A DNA stretch of 62,424 nucleotides from Bacillota bacterium (lineage in GTDB: Bacteria; Bacillota; Clostridia; Lachnospirales; Lachnospiraceae). How positions within the stretch are numbered: the stretch's first letter is position 1; every line of letters starts with the position of its first letter. Below the pieces are notes generated by a model. It ran no database searches. It worked only from the letters and a program-made list of their open reading frames with translations, and was not told the origin of the DNA. The position numbers and the translations under genes were made by a program. Of this stretch, positions 44,387 to 52,960 are shown piece after piece. The stretch is taken from contig JAEWJZ010000002.1 of the NCBI GenBank assembly GCA_023386315.1, positions 1 to 62,424 on the forward strand. The letters run 5' to 3'.

Positions 44387-45171
44387 AAAGGTTAGTAGTA
44401 TTATTGTTTACTACGTTTTTTATTGTTTCGGCATCAACGGTTTCGTATGCCGGGGAATGGAAACAAGATAATGTCGGATGGTGGTATCAAAATGATGATG
44501 GGACTCACCCAACATCAACTTGGAAAGAAATTGATGGAAAATATTATTATTTTAATTATTTTGGTTATATGCTTCATGATACCACTACATCTGATGGATA
44601 TTATGTCGGATCTGACGGTGCATGGACTCAGGATATTCCAGATGAAGACAAAGCCTTTTGCAACCTGGTTTATCCTGTTGATATACTCGGCGGTGTATTT
44701 GGTAAAAATTCCGTTGGTGGAATAAGTCCATATGTTGCTTTTAGAAACAATTCAGGAAAAGATATAAAATATATAACGTTTGAAATGACTCCGTATAACA
44801 AAGTTGATGATCCTGTGAATTGTACGATTCGTAATTATTCGACAACAACATGTAAGGCTACTGGACCTTATAACCCAGATATCGGCGTTGGACAAGGAGC
44901 TTATTCGATAACTTCTGGTGTCGTGTTAATTTTGGATAATGAAACAGAACAACCTTATTACTACACTTCTCGCACCTTCGAAAAGGTCAAATTAGATAAG
45001 GCTGCATATGCAAAAACATTTAATAATATGCCGGGCTGGGATAGTGTTTGGTATAATAATGACATCTATAAGATAAAAATCACGAAAGCGATCGTTGATT
45101 ATATGGACGGGACTAATGACACTATAAACTCGTTAGATGTTACAATGTTTCATGATGATACATTTGACTAA
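44383..45171 (+). CDS. Secreted protein with cell-wall-binding repeats, apparently from a CTG start
   Basis: About 262 residues if read from CTG 44383 (254-255 from TTG 44404). From CTG the N-terminus reads as a good signal peptide: a KR n-region, a hydrophobic stretch (LVVLLLFTTFFIV) and a cut after SYA. From TTG the positive charge is lost. Residues ~28-90 carry amidase/choline-binding-type repeats (GWWYQNDDG, WKEIDGKYYYFN, GYYVGSDGAW) that bind the cell wall. The rest is a beta-rich domain of unknown role with two Cys. It may be secreted or wall-attached. The CTG shares bases with the previous TGA. Confidence 0.75.
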   Translation: MKRLVVLLFTTFFIVSASTVSYAGEWKQDNVGWWYQNDDGTHPTSTWKEIDGKYYYFNYFGYMLHDTTTSDGYYVGSDGAWTQDIPDEDKAFCNLVYPVDILGGVFGKNSVGGISPYVAFRNNSGKDIKYITFEMTPYNKVDDPVNCTIRNYSTTTCKATGPYNPDIGVGQGAYSITSGVVLILDNETEQPYYYTSRTFEKVKLDKAAYAKTFNNMPGWDSVWYNNDIYKIKITKAIVDYMDGTNDTINSLDVTMFHDDTFD

Positions 45172-45196
45172 TCTTTTCTTAGATCAATAATAATTA

Positions 45197-45232
45197 AGAG
45201 TCAGCTATGTAAAACAGTTGGCTCTTTTTTTT
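45197..45232 (+). terminator. Intrinsic terminator after the wall-binding protein
   Basis: AGAGTCAGCT pairs with AGTTGGCTCT through G-U pairs, followed by TTTTTTTT. Confidence 0.82.
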
Positions 45233-45276
45233 CATGCAAAAATTATAAGTCTTTTAAATCTAAAAGCTAAAAATAG

Positions 45277-45435
45277 CTTAAGCGTAAAATTAAGGAATAT
45301 AATGAGGACAGGACAAAATATACTGTAAAAGTGGAATCCACATCTTTCTGCGATATGCTTGACTATAACGGTGTTGTCGTGGGAAAAATTAAGAAAACAT
45401 TTAGTGACATAACCAAAACTGAGTCAGGAAATTGA
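45277..45435 (+). pseudogene. Gene remnant encoding a ~50-residue fragment
   Basis: A frame of 52 codons ends in TGA at 45433-45435 with sensible protein-like composition (TVKVESTSFC, DYNGVVVGKI), but no start codon or ribosome site is present and a TAG stands just before it. It looks like the tail of a lost exported protein, possibly a relative of the upstream gene. Origin not determined. Confidence 0.35.
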
Positions 45436-45486
45436 GTCATACCATTAAATGAGATGGCTATGAATTATTTCCGGACAAAAAAATAG

Positions 45487-45558
45487 TGCATCTGATAGGA
45501 ATCGAACCTACGCACGCGGCTCCGGAGGCCACTGCTCTATCCACTGAGCTACAGATGC
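45487..45558 (-). tRNA. tRNA-Arg(CCG)
   Basis: On the minus strand: acceptor stem GCATCTG / CAGATGC, D-arm AGCTCAGTGGATAGAGC, anticodon loop CTCCGGA giving CCG, T-arm GTAGG TTCGATT CCTAT, discriminator A. 72 nt, CCA not encoded. The anticodon stem has one G-U pair. Confidence 0.93.
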
Positions 45559-45567
45559 ATCTTTTAC

Positions 45568-45596
45568 ATTCTACTATAGATTGTTTTAAAGCGCAA
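45568..45596 (-). promoter_or_regulatory. Promoter of tRNA-Arg
   Basis: On the minus strand TTGCGC (45596-45591), a 17-nt spacer and TAGAAT (45573-45568), about 10 nt before the tRNA. Confidence 0.7.
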
Positions 45597-45606
45597 GAGT
45601 TATTTG

Positions 45607-45635
45607 TTGATTTTTGGCTGTTTTTTTGCTAGAAT
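45607..45635 (+). promoter_or_regulatory. Promoter of the 45672 membrane protein
   Basis: TTGATT (45607-45612), a 17-nt spacer and TAGAAT (45630-45635), divergent from the tRNA-Arg promoter. An AGGAGG-type site lies just before the gene. Confidence 0.6.
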
Positions 45636-45671
45636 AGAGAGGAGATTGTTTCTCCAGGAGGTCAGGCCTAT

Positions 45672-46475
45672 ATGAAGGAATTATTAGGAAAATGGAAAGG
45701 GCTGAAAGAGGAAACCAGGCGGTTTTTGAAGTTTCTGGCCATACCATTGGTTGCAGTTATACTGATCATGGCGGTGGTTGTTTTGGACAAAGCCGGACAA
45801 ACCGCAAAACAGCCAGAGACGGTATCTGCCCAGGCGGAAAGTACACCGTCGGAAAGCGCATCTGGTCAGCCGGAGAAGGTGAAAGTTGCACTGAAGAAGG
45901 ACTCGGTGCCCCAGATAAATGATTTGATGAAGTCATATTTTAATGCCAGAAAGAGCTGCGACGGAGACGCACTTTCTAAAGTTTATGGCGGTAAAACCGG
46001 GGATGAAAGCTTAGAACAGCTGACTTCCAGAATGGAAGAGGAAGTAAAGTTTTATCAGAGTTTTGAAAATCTGGTATGTTACACGACTCCTGGAATTGCA
46101 GATGGAGACTATGTGGTTTATGCCAGATTTGACATTAAATTCCGCCAGGCAGAGACGATGGCTCCAAGCCTGATTGTCTGCTATGCGAAGACAACAGCGG
46201 ACGGCAGCTGCTATCTGGCTGCAGATAACAGTAAGGAAGAATCCGAATTTATGGAAGAAGTAAACCAGTCTGATGAAGTGCAAAAGATGGCGAAAGAGGT
46301 AAACGAAGGTCTTGAGAAGGCTTTAAAGTCCGATGAGAATCTTCTGGCAGTTTATAATACCCTGAAAAACGGGGAGGAAGAGCCGGAAGCTGCAGCAGAA
46401 ACGACTGGTGAATCAGGCAGTGAGCCGGCCAGTGAACCATCAAGCGAATCTGCCAGCGAATCGAACAACAGGTAA
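45672..46475 (+). CDS. Single-pass membrane protein with extracellular domain (NTF2-like, tentative)
   Basis: The protein has 267 residues. A cytoplasmic basic stretch precedes one helix (~21-42, [18 protein letters not shown]). A Ser/Pro/Glu linker, an outer domain (~75-225; [18 protein letters not shown] resembles NTF2-like folds) and a Glu/Ser-rich disordered tail follow. Function unknown; this architecture is common in Lachnospiraceae. It precedes a terminator hairpin and queA. Confidence 0.78.
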   Translation: MKELLGKWKGLKEETRRFLKFLAIPLVAVILIMAVVVLDKAGQTAKQPETVSAQAESTPSESASGQPEKVKVALKKDSVPQINDLMKSYFNARKSCDGDALSKVYGGKTGDESLEQLTSRMEEEVKFYQSFENLVCYTTPGIADGDYVVYARFDIKFRQAETMAPSLIVCYAKTTADGSCYLAADNSKEESEFMEEVNQSDEVQKMAKEVNEGLEKALKSDENLLAVYNTLKNGEEEPEAAAETTGESGSEPASEPSSESASESNNR

Positions 46476-46480
46476 AACAG

Positions 46481-46518
46481 ATGCTTCTCTGCGTGGCACC
46501 GTGCAGAGGGGCATTTTT
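46481..46518 (+). terminator. Hairpin terminator before queA
   Basis: ATGCTTCTCTGC (46481-46492) pairs with GCAGAGGGGCAT (46503-46514), followed by TTTTT. It lies only 19 bp before the queA start, so some read-through may feed queA. Confidence 0.78.
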
Positions 46519-46537
46519 GATAAAGGAGAGTAGTTCT

Positions 46538-47575
46538 ATGAACGTCAGAGATTTCTATTTTGATTTACCCCAGGAGCTGATCGCTCAGGATCCCTTAGAG
46601 GACCGGTCTGCCTCCAGGCTGCTGGTACTGGACAAGCATACAGGAGAGATCGGGCATAAACATTTTAAGGATATACTGGATTATTTAAAAAAGGGAGACT
46701 GTCTGGTTATTAATGATACCAAGGTAATTCCGGCAAGGCTTTTTGGAGTGAAAGAAGGCACCCAGGCAAAGATTGAGATTCTTCTATTAAAAAGAAGAGA
46801 GAATGACATTTGGGAAACGCTTGTGAAACCGGGAAAGAAAGCAAAAGTCGGAACCGTCATTTCATTTGGAGAGGGACTTTTAAAAGGAACCGTTATCGAT
46901 GTGGTTGAAGAAGGTAACCGGTTGATCCAGTTTTCTTATGAGGGGATTTTTGAAGAGATTTTAGATCAGCTGGGACAGATGCCTCTGCCTCCTTATATCA
47001 CGCACCAGCTGCAGGATAAAAACCGGTATCAGACCGTTTATGCAAAGCATGAAGGCTCCGCCGCTGCACCGACTGCAGGTCTGCATTTTACAAAGGATCT
47101 GTTAAAGGAGATAGAGGAAAAAGGAGTGGAAATTGCCCATGTGACACTTCACGTTGGTCTTGGAACATTTCGTCCGGTTAAGGTTGATGAGATAGAAGCT
47201 CACCATATGCATTCCGAATTCTATATAGTAGAAGAGGAAGAAGCAAAAAAGGTTAACGATGCCAAACGAAGGGGAGGCCGGATTGTCTGTGTGGGAACCA
47301 CCAGCTGCAGAACAGTGGAATCCGCATCCACGGAAGATGGTATCTTAAAGGCAGGAAGCGGCTGGACGGAAATCTTTATTTATCCAGGTTACCGTTTTAA
47401 AGTACTGGATTGTCTGATCACGAATTTTCATCTGCCGGAATCCACCTTAATTATGCTGGTATCAGCTTTGGCGGGAAGAGAGAACGTTCTTCATGCATAC
47501 GAGGAAGCAGTCCGGGAGAAATACCGCTTCTTCAGCTTTGGTGATGCCATGTTTCTTACAGACCGGAAGGATTAA
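46538..47575 (+). CDS. queA: S-adenosylmethionine:tRNA ribosyltransferase-isomerase (QueA)
   Basis: The protein has 345 residues from [17 protein letters not shown], the standard QueA N-terminus; AAAGGAG precedes ATG 46538, while an upstream in-frame start inside the terminator is unlikely. Conserved blocks are [31 protein letters not shown] ([13 protein letters not shown]) and [19 protein letters not shown]. It adds the cyclopentene ring to form epoxyqueuosine in tRNA wobble position 34. rex follows 21 bp later. Confidence 0.97.
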   Translation: MNVRDFYFDLPQELIAQDPLEDRSASRLLVLDKHTGEIGHKHFKDILDYLKKGDCLVINDTKVIPARLFGVKEGTQAKIEILLLKRRENDIWETLVKPGKKAKVGTVISFGEGLLKGTVIDVVEEGNRLIQFSYEGIFEEILDQLGQMPLPPYITHQLQDKNRYQTVYAKHEGSAAAPTAGLHFTKDLLKEIEEKGVEIAHVTLHVGLGTFRPVKVDEIEAHHMHSEFYIVEEEEAKKVNDAKRRGGRIVCVGTTSCRTVESASTEDGILKAGSGWTEIFIYPGYRFKVLDCLITNFHLPESTLIMLVSALAGRENVLHAYEEAVREKYRFFSFGDAMFLTDRKD

Positions 47576-47596
47576 ATGAGACTGGGGGAAGATTTT

Positions 47597-48280
47597 ATGG
47601 AAGAAAAAAAACATATGGTTGGAGGAATATCCAGAAAATCGCTGGAGCGCCTTCCCGTTTATCATCATTATCTGGAAAAGAAAAGCAGCGAAGGATTAGA
47701 GACCATTTCTGCTCCTGCCATTGCTTTGGATCTTCAGCTAAATGAGGTACAGGTTCGTAAGGATCTGGCACTGGTGGCTAAAACGGCAGGTAAACCTAAA
47801 ATGGGATATGTAATTAAGGAATTAATAGCGGATATGGAGGAATTCCTCGGATTTCATAACACCAACCAGGCTGTACTGGTAGGTGTGGGTTATCTGGGGA
47901 AGGCTCTGCTTTCCTATAAAGGGTTTGAGCAGTACGGAGTTGAAATCGTTATGGCTTTTGATGCTGACGGAAGAAAGGTGAATACCAGAATCGGAGGAAA
48001 GATGGTCCTTTCCATGGATAAACTGGAAAACCTCTGTCAGAGAATGAGTATACATATCGGAATCATTACGGTCCCCGCAGAGTATGCTCAGGGGGTATGC
48101 GACAGGCTGGTGGCAGGCGGCGTAAAGGCCATCTGGAATTTTGCACCTGTGCATCTGTCTGTACCGCCACATATACTGGTTCAAAATGAAAACATGGCAG
48201 TATCCCTGGCAGCACTGTCAAAGTATCTCTATGAAGTGGAAAAGAACGGGTGGCAGGAGACGAAGGAGGAAGATGATTGA
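47597..48280 (+). CDS. rex: Redox-sensing transcriptional repressor Rex
   Basis: About 227 residues. An N-terminal winged helix (LQLNEVQVRKDLALV) binds DNA. The Rossmann part (VLVGVGYLGKALLSY) binds NADH/NAD+. The C-terminal helix (KYLYEVEKNG) makes the dimer swap. ATG 47597 follows GGGGGAA at a good distance; the earlier ATG at 47576 lacks a site. Rex senses the NADH/NAD+ ratio and represses fermentation genes. It overlaps the next TTG start by 4 bp. Confidence 0.95.
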   Translation: MEEKKHMVGGISRKSLERLPVYHHYLEKKSSEGLETISAPAIALDLQLNEVQVRKDLALVAKTAGKPKMGYVIKELIADMEEFLGFHNTNQAVLVGVGYLGKALLSYKGFEQYGVEIVMAFDADGRKVNTRIGGKMVLSMDKLENLCQRMSIHIGIITVPAEYAQGVCDRLVAGGVKAIWNFAPVHLSVPPHILVQNENMAVSLAALSKYLYEVEKNGWQETKEEDD

Positions 48281-49194
48281 ATACCGTGTTATTGCAGTAT
48301 GCAGTCGAAGTGGAAAAGACAGGGTCCATTACACAGGCGGCAGCCAATTTATACATGGATCAGCCGAATTTAAGCAAGGCGATCAAGACTCTGGAAGAGG
48401 GGCTCGGGGCACCTATCTTTAAACGGACTTCCAAGGGAGTTGTTCCGACTGCAAGAGGAAGAATCTTTTTAGAACATGCCAGAAATGTTCTCATTCAGAT
48501 TGATGAAATGGAGCATCTTTACAAAACCGGAGATGGAAACGGTGTGGAGTTTTCCCTATCCATGCCAAGAGCCAGCTATATCAGCACTGCATTTTCTAAG
48601 TTTATCGGAGAAACCGGCGGGGAATCCATGATGAACGTGTGGCTTCGTGAAACGAATTCAGCAGATACCATAAGAGATGTGGAAACGGGGGAGTACAATC
48701 TTGGAATCATTCGGTATCCGGTTGCTTCAGAAAAGTATTATGCCAGAGAGACGGCGGCAAAAGGCCTGTTAATGGAATCGGTTTTTGAGTATTCCCTGAG
48801 GATTCTTATATCAAAAGCACATCCACTGGCAGATAAGAGTGTGATAGAAACAGAGGATTTAACAAACTTTATTGAAATTGTTCATGGAGACGGTGTTTCC
48901 AGCAAAAGCGATGATTTTGGCAGCGGGATCAAATATCCCAGATCCTCAAAGCGGATTTATGTATATGAAAGAGGCAGCCAGTTTCAGCTTTTGTGTGATA
49001 ATTTAATGACCTATATGTGGGTGTCTCCCATGCCGAATGAGCTTTTAAAGAGGTATCAGCTGGTGGAAAAACAGTGCGCAAAGAAGAAGGATTTCAGAGA
49101 TGCACTGATTTGCCGGAAGGGGTATCCGCTTACTGGCTGGGATAAGAAATTTATTGAACAGTTGGACCGGGTAAAACAAAAATTGGCGGAATAA
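48277..49194 (+). CDS. LysR-family transcriptional regulator
   Basis: The protein has 305 residues from a TTG start (TTGA overlap with the rex stop, AAGGAGGA upstream). The N-terminal HTH is EKTGSITQAAANLYMDQPNLSKAIKTLE, with the wing GVVPTARGRIFLEHA. A ~200-residue effector domain follows. The target and effector are unknown; the divergence-free arrangement with rex suggests both may regulate redox or fermentation genes such as the following alcohol dehydrogenase. Confidence 0.92.
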   Translation: MNTVLLQYAVEVEKTGSITQAAANLYMDQPNLSKAIKTLEEGLGAPIFKRTSKGVVPTARGRIFLEHARNVLIQIDEMEHLYKTGDGNGVEFSLSMPRASYISTAFSKFIGETGGESMMNVWLRETNSADTIRDVETGEYNLGIIRYPVASEKYYARETAAKGLLMESVFEYSLRILISKAHPLADKSVIETEDLTNFIEIVHGDGVSSKSDDFGSGIKYPRSSKRIYVYERGSQFQLLCDNLMTYMWVSPMPNELLKRYQLVEKQCAKKKDFRDALICRKGYPLTGWDKKFIEQLDRVKQKLAE

Positions 49195-49201
49195 GAATGT
49201 T

Positions 49202-49241
49202 AAATATATATCAGTATTTATATACTGATATATATTTTTTT
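49202..49241 (+). terminator. Intrinsic terminator after the LysR gene
   Basis: A 16-bp perfect AT-rich inverted repeat (49202-49217 / 49222-49237) ends in a T-run. Confidence 0.75.
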
Positions 49242-49317
49242 ACCTTTGTAATTCCTCCCTGTTTGAACTACAATTATCTCATAGAAACGACAGGAATTTC
49301 ACAAGGAGGGTTTTACA

Positions 49318-50508
49318 ATGGCTAGATTTACATTACCGAGAGACTTATATCATGGAAAAGGCTCCCTGGAGGAAATAAAGAACTTAAAGGGAAAGAAAGC
49401 AATTGTTGTTGTAGGCGGCGGTTCTATGAAGCGTTTTGGCTTTCTTGACAGAGTCGAAGCATATTTAAAAGAAGCTGGTATTGAAGTAAAACTGTTTGAA
49501 GGGGTAGAACCCGATCCCAGCGTTGAAACTGTTATGAAGGGTGCCCAGATGATGCGGGAGTTTGAACCGGACTGGATTGTTGCAATCGGCGGCGGATCAC
49601 CCATTGATGCAGCGAAAGCGATGTGGGCGTTTTATGAGTACCCGGATACAACCTTTGAGGATTTATGTATTCCCTTTAATTTCCCAACTTTAAGAACGAA
49701 AGCACAGTTCTGCGCAATACCTTCTACATCCGGTACTGCTACCGAAGTTACGGCATTCAGCGTTATTACCGATTATCACAAGGGAATTAAATATCCTCTT
49801 GCTGACTTTAATATAACACCTGATGTGGCAATTGTTGATCCGGATCTTGCTGAGACGATGCCTAAGAAGCTGACTGCTCATACTGGTATGGATGCGATTA
49901 CCCATGCAATGGAGGCATATGTTTCCACCCTTCACTGCGATTATACCGATCCTCTTGCGCTTCATGCGATCAAGATGATACATAATGATCTGATTGATTC
50001 CTATAATGGAGATATGGCAGCACGTGACCGTATGCATAACGCACAGTGTCTTGCAGGTATGGCATTTTCCAATGCACTCCTTGGAATCGTTCATTCCATG
50101 GCTCATAAAACTGGAGCTGCTTATTCAGGCGGACATATTGTGCATGGCTGTGCCAATGCCATGTACCTTCCTAAAGTAATTAAGTTTAATTCCAAAGACG
50201 CAGAGGCAGCAAAGCGTTATGGCGAGATTGCCCGTTTCATTGGTTTAGAGGGCAGTACTGATGAAGAACTGGTTGATGCACTGATTGCTGAAATCCGTTC
50301 TATGAACAAGAAGCTGGATATTCCCACCTGTATTAAGGAATACGAAGGCGGAATCATTGATGAAAAAGAGTTCAATGATAAATTAGCGGCAGTAGCTGAG
50401 TTAGCAGTTGGTGATGCATGCACCGGCTCCAATCCACGGGCAATTACACCGGTAGAGATGGAGAAGCTGTTAACCTGTTGTTACTATGATAAAGAGGTAG
50501 ATTTTTAA
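49318..50508 (+). CDS. Iron-containing alcohol dehydrogenase
   Basis: The protein has 396 residues. The NAD(P)-binding GGGSPIDAAKA and the metal site (HTGMDAITHAMEAY; GIVHSMAHKTGAAYSGGHIVHG with the conserved His) match family III alcohol dehydrogenases (butanol/1,3-propanediol types). It reduces an aldehyde to an alcohol with NAD(P)H during fermentation. It has its own ribosome site (AAGGAGGG) and is apparently monocistronic. Rex control is plausible but no clear Rex operator was found. Confidence 0.95.
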   Translation: MARFTLPRDLYHGKGSLEEIKNLKGKKAIVVVGGGSMKRFGFLDRVEAYLKEAGIEVKLFEGVEPDPSVETVMKGAQMMREFEPDWIVAIGGGSPIDAAKAMWAFYEYPDTTFEDLCIPFNFPTLRTKAQFCAIPSTSGTATEVTAFSVITDYHKGIKYPLADFNITPDVAIVDPDLAETMPKKLTAHTGMDAITHAMEAYVSTLHCDYTDPLALHAIKMIHNDLIDSYNGDMAARDRMHNAQCLAGMAFSNALLGIVHSMAHKTGAAYSGGHIVHGCANAMYLPKVIKFNSKDAEAAKRYGEIARFIGLEGSTDEELVDALIAEIRSMNKKLDIPTCIKEYEGGIIDEKEFNDKLAAVAELAVGDACTGSNPRAITPVEMEKLLTCCYYDKEVDF

Positions 50509-50544
50509 AATAATCTCCAATAAAATGTATGCAATGTGTGTCAC

Positions 50545-50572
50545 AGGCGCAGAACCGTTTGGTTCTGCGCCT
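50545..50572 (+). terminator. Perfect 12-bp hairpin after the alcohol dehydrogenase
   Basis: AGGCGCAGAACC (50545-50556) pairs exactly with GGTTCTGCGCCT (50561-50572), 4-nt loop, no T-run. Confidence 0.65.
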
Positions 50573-50656
50573 ATGGTGCGTAAAAAGGAATTTGACAGCA
50601 AAAATCATCTGTGATATGGTAGTCAGGAAAAAGATTAGAAAGTGTGGACCAGAAAG

Positions 50657-51454
50657 ATGAAACAGGCATTATTAGTAGTGAGTTTTGGTACAAGCTATAA
50701 CGAAAGCAGAAAAAGAACCATAGAACTCATTGAACAGGCGGTAGCTGTTAAGTTTCCTTCCTATGAATTCAGACGGGCGTTTACCAGCCGGATTATTATA
50801 GATTTATTAAAGAAGCGGGATAATATTATCATTGACGGAGTGGAGGAAGCTATTAAAAAGCTTGCGAAAGAAGGCTTTAAACGAGTGATTATCCAGCCGA
50901 CTCTTGTTATGGGCGGGGAAGAATATGACTGCATCGTCAATGCTGCAAATAAACAAAAAGATTCTTTTGAACGATTGATAATCGGTGCACCTTTACTTTC
51001 TTCTGAGGAAGACTATTTAAAGCTTGCCTCGATTTTAACTGAAGATACGAATGAATATGATTCTGAGGGTATGGAGATTCTGTTTATGGGGCATGGATCA
51101 GAACATGAGGCCAATTCAGCATATTATCGTCTGGCTGGAATTTTAAAGAAAAAGGGATACACCAGGTATCATGTGGGAACGGTAGAAGCAGAACCTTCTT
51201 TTGATGATGTAAAGGCAGAATTGGATGAGAGAGACTCAAGGCGGGTGGTTCTCCAGCCGATGATGATTGTCTGCGGAGATCATGCTCATAATGATATGGC
51301 TGGTATTGACAGTGATTCATGGAAAAGCCGGCTCGAAGCAGATGGTTATGAGGTCATCTGCCGGCTGAAAGGAATGGGTGAGATAGAAGGGGTACGCCGG
51401 ATGTTTGTGGAGCATGCAGAGGCAGCCGGCAGGGAAATGGAGGATCAGGAATGA
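50657..51454 (+). CDS. cbiK: Sirohydrochlorin cobaltochelatase, CbiK type
   Basis: About 265 residues from MKQALLVVSFGTSYNESR. The metal-site histidines are in FMGHGSEHEAN and CGDHAHNDMAG, with an acidic GTVEAEPSFDD segment. CbiK inserts cobalt into sirohydrochlorin in anaerobic cobalamin synthesis. No other cobalamin genes are nearby, so it could also serve sirohaem or another tetrapyrrole. The upstream GTG at 50642 is possible but ATG 50657 matches the family N-terminus. It overlaps the apbE-like gene by 4 bp. Confidence 0.9.
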   Translation: MKQALLVVSFGTSYNESRKRTIELIEQAVAVKFPSYEFRRAFTSRIIIDLLKKRDNIIIDGVEEAIKKLAKEGFKRVIIQPTLVMGGEEYDCIVNAANKQKDSFERLIIGAPLLSSEEDYLKLASILTEDTNEYDSEGMEILFMGHGSEHEANSAYYRLAGILKKKGYTRYHVGTVEAEPSFDDVKAELDERDSRRVVLQPMMIVCGDHAHNDMAGIDSDSWKSRLEADGYEVICRLKGMGEIEGVRRMFVEHAEAAGREMEDQE

Positions 51455-52452
51455 AAAAAGGAAAAACAGCGGTTTTGGCGGTCTGTCTGGCTGTCAGCCT
51501 TCTTGCCGGATGCCAGAGAAAGATAGAACCGATCAGCAAGTCTGGTTTTCTGTTAAATACATTTGTTACTGTCACGCTTTATGATAAGGATGATCCTAAG
51601 ATTTTAAATGAATGCCTTGATATCTGCCGTTCCTATGAAAATGTTTTCAGTAAAACCATTGAGGGCAGCGAAGTTTATGAGATTAACCACAGACCTGCCC
51701 AGGAATCGTCTGTTAAACTGTCACCGGATATGGCAGCGCTCCTTTCCAAAGGGCTTTATTATTCCAGAATCTCAGGAGGAGATTTTGATATTACGGTGGA
51801 ACCTTTGTCCTCTTTATGGGATTTTACAGCTCCAAATCCCGTTGTTCCCCCTTCGGATGAAATCAGTGCTGCGGTTAAAAAAGTGGGTTACCAGAATTTA
51901 AAGCTTGATGATGATACCCTCACCTTTTTATCCCCGGATATTTCCATAGATTTTGGTGCCATTGCAAAAGGTTATATAGCAGACCGGATGAAGGATTACC
52001 TCCTTGAACAGGGGGTCAGAAGCGCAGTCATTAATCTGGGTGGAAATGTACTCTGTGTCGGGAATAAACCGGATGGAAGTCCCTTTAAGATCGGACTGCA
52101 AAAACCTTATGCAGACAGGAATGAGACCATCGAAACATTGAATATAGAAGATATGTCTGTGGTATCCTCCGGAGTATATGAACGTCATTTTGTAAAAGAC
52201 GGTGTGAACTACCATCATATTTTAAATCCAAGAGATGGTTACCCCTATGACAATGGACTGGTTTCCGTTACGATTCTGTCAAAGCTTTCTGTTGATGGGG
52301 ATGCATTATCCACCACCTGCTTTTCCATGGGACTGGAAAAGGGAATGGAACTGTTAAATTCCATGGATGATGTTTACGGAGTTTTTATCACTGCTGATGG
52401 CAGTGTTCATTATACGGAAGGAGCAAAGGACTTTCTGGTAACGTCCCCTTAG
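51451..52452 (+). CDS. apbE: FAD:protein FMN transferase (ApbE), lipoprotein
   Basis: The protein has 333 residues. The lipobox is LLAGC (~17-21). Signatures are LNTFVTVTLYD, the Mg2+/FAD site DFGAIAKGYIADRM, INLGGNVLCVG and HHILNPRDGYP, then VDGDALSTTCFSMG. It transfers FMN to a Thr/Ser of extracytoplasmic flavoproteins such as Rnf or NQR subunits. The 4-bp ATGA overlap with cbiK shows coupling. Confidence 0.95.
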   Translation: MKKGKTAVLAVCLAVSLLAGCQRKIEPISKSGFLLNTFVTVTLYDKDDPKILNECLDICRSYENVFSKTIEGSEVYEINHRPAQESSVKLSPDMAALLSKGLYYSRISGGDFDITVEPLSSLWDFTAPNPVVPPSDEISAAVKKVGYQNLKLDDDTLTFLSPDISIDFGAIAKGYIADRMKDYLLEQGVRSAVINLGGNVLCVGNKPDGSPFKIGLQKPYADRNETIETLNIEDMSVVSSGVYERHFVKDGVNYHHILNPRDGYPYDNGLVSVTILSKLSVDGDALSTTCFSMGLEKGMELLNSMDDVYGVFITADGSVHYTEGAKDFLVTSP

Positions 52453-52520
52453 ATTTCCTTTACAATTTCCGGTGCCTATAATACAATAGAGGAAATGTGT
52501 TTTACAGGAGAAAAGAAATT

Positions 52521-52955
52521 ATGATAAAAAAAATATGGGACAAGGTTATGAATCGGGAGGTCATTTCCTACCTGGTATTCGGTGTCCTTACCACGGTAGT
52601 CAACTGGATCGTGTATGTTGGAATGGTGAAAGCCGGAATCGACTACCGGATCAGCACTGCAGCAGCCTGGCTGGTTTCTGTGCTGTTTGCATTTGGTGTT
52701 AATAAAATCTTTGTTTTTCAAAGCTATGATCTGCACCTGGGATTTGTGATAAAGGAGATGATTTCCTTTACTGCATGCAGGGTTTTATCAGGCGTCATGG
52801 AAATGGTTCTTATGGTGATAATGGTTTCCTGGCTCAATATGGATGAATATGTAAGCAAAATACTGGTGTCCATCGTTGTTGTGATTGTAAACTATGTATT
52901 CAGCAAGCTTTTCATATTCCGAAAGAGTGAGGTTCCCCCCTGTAAAGAGAGGTAA
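52521..52955 (+). CDS. GtrA family membrane protein
   Basis: About 144 residues from ATG 52521 after CAGGAG, with four membrane helices (for example ISYLVFGVLTTVVNWIVYVG). GVNKIFVFQS and YVFSKLFIF are the paired repeats of the GtrA family, thought to flip undecaprenyl-phosphate-linked sugars or take part in wall glycan synthesis. It is 5 bp upstream of the YfhO-type gene, with which it may act in glycosylation. Confidence 0.9.
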   Translation: MIKKIWDKVMNREVISYLVFGVLTTVVNWIVYVGMVKAGIDYRISTAAAWLVSVLFAFGVNKIFVFQSYDLHLGFVIKEMISFTACRVLSGVMEMVLMVIMVSWLNMDEYVSKILVSIVVVIVNYVFSKLFIFRKSEVPPCKER

Positions 52956-52960
52956 ATTAA

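Noticed and set aside
49195..49317. Rex operator upstream of the alcohol dehydrogenase
   Set aside because: No convincing TTGTTAA-N4-TTAACAA-like palindrome could be found.
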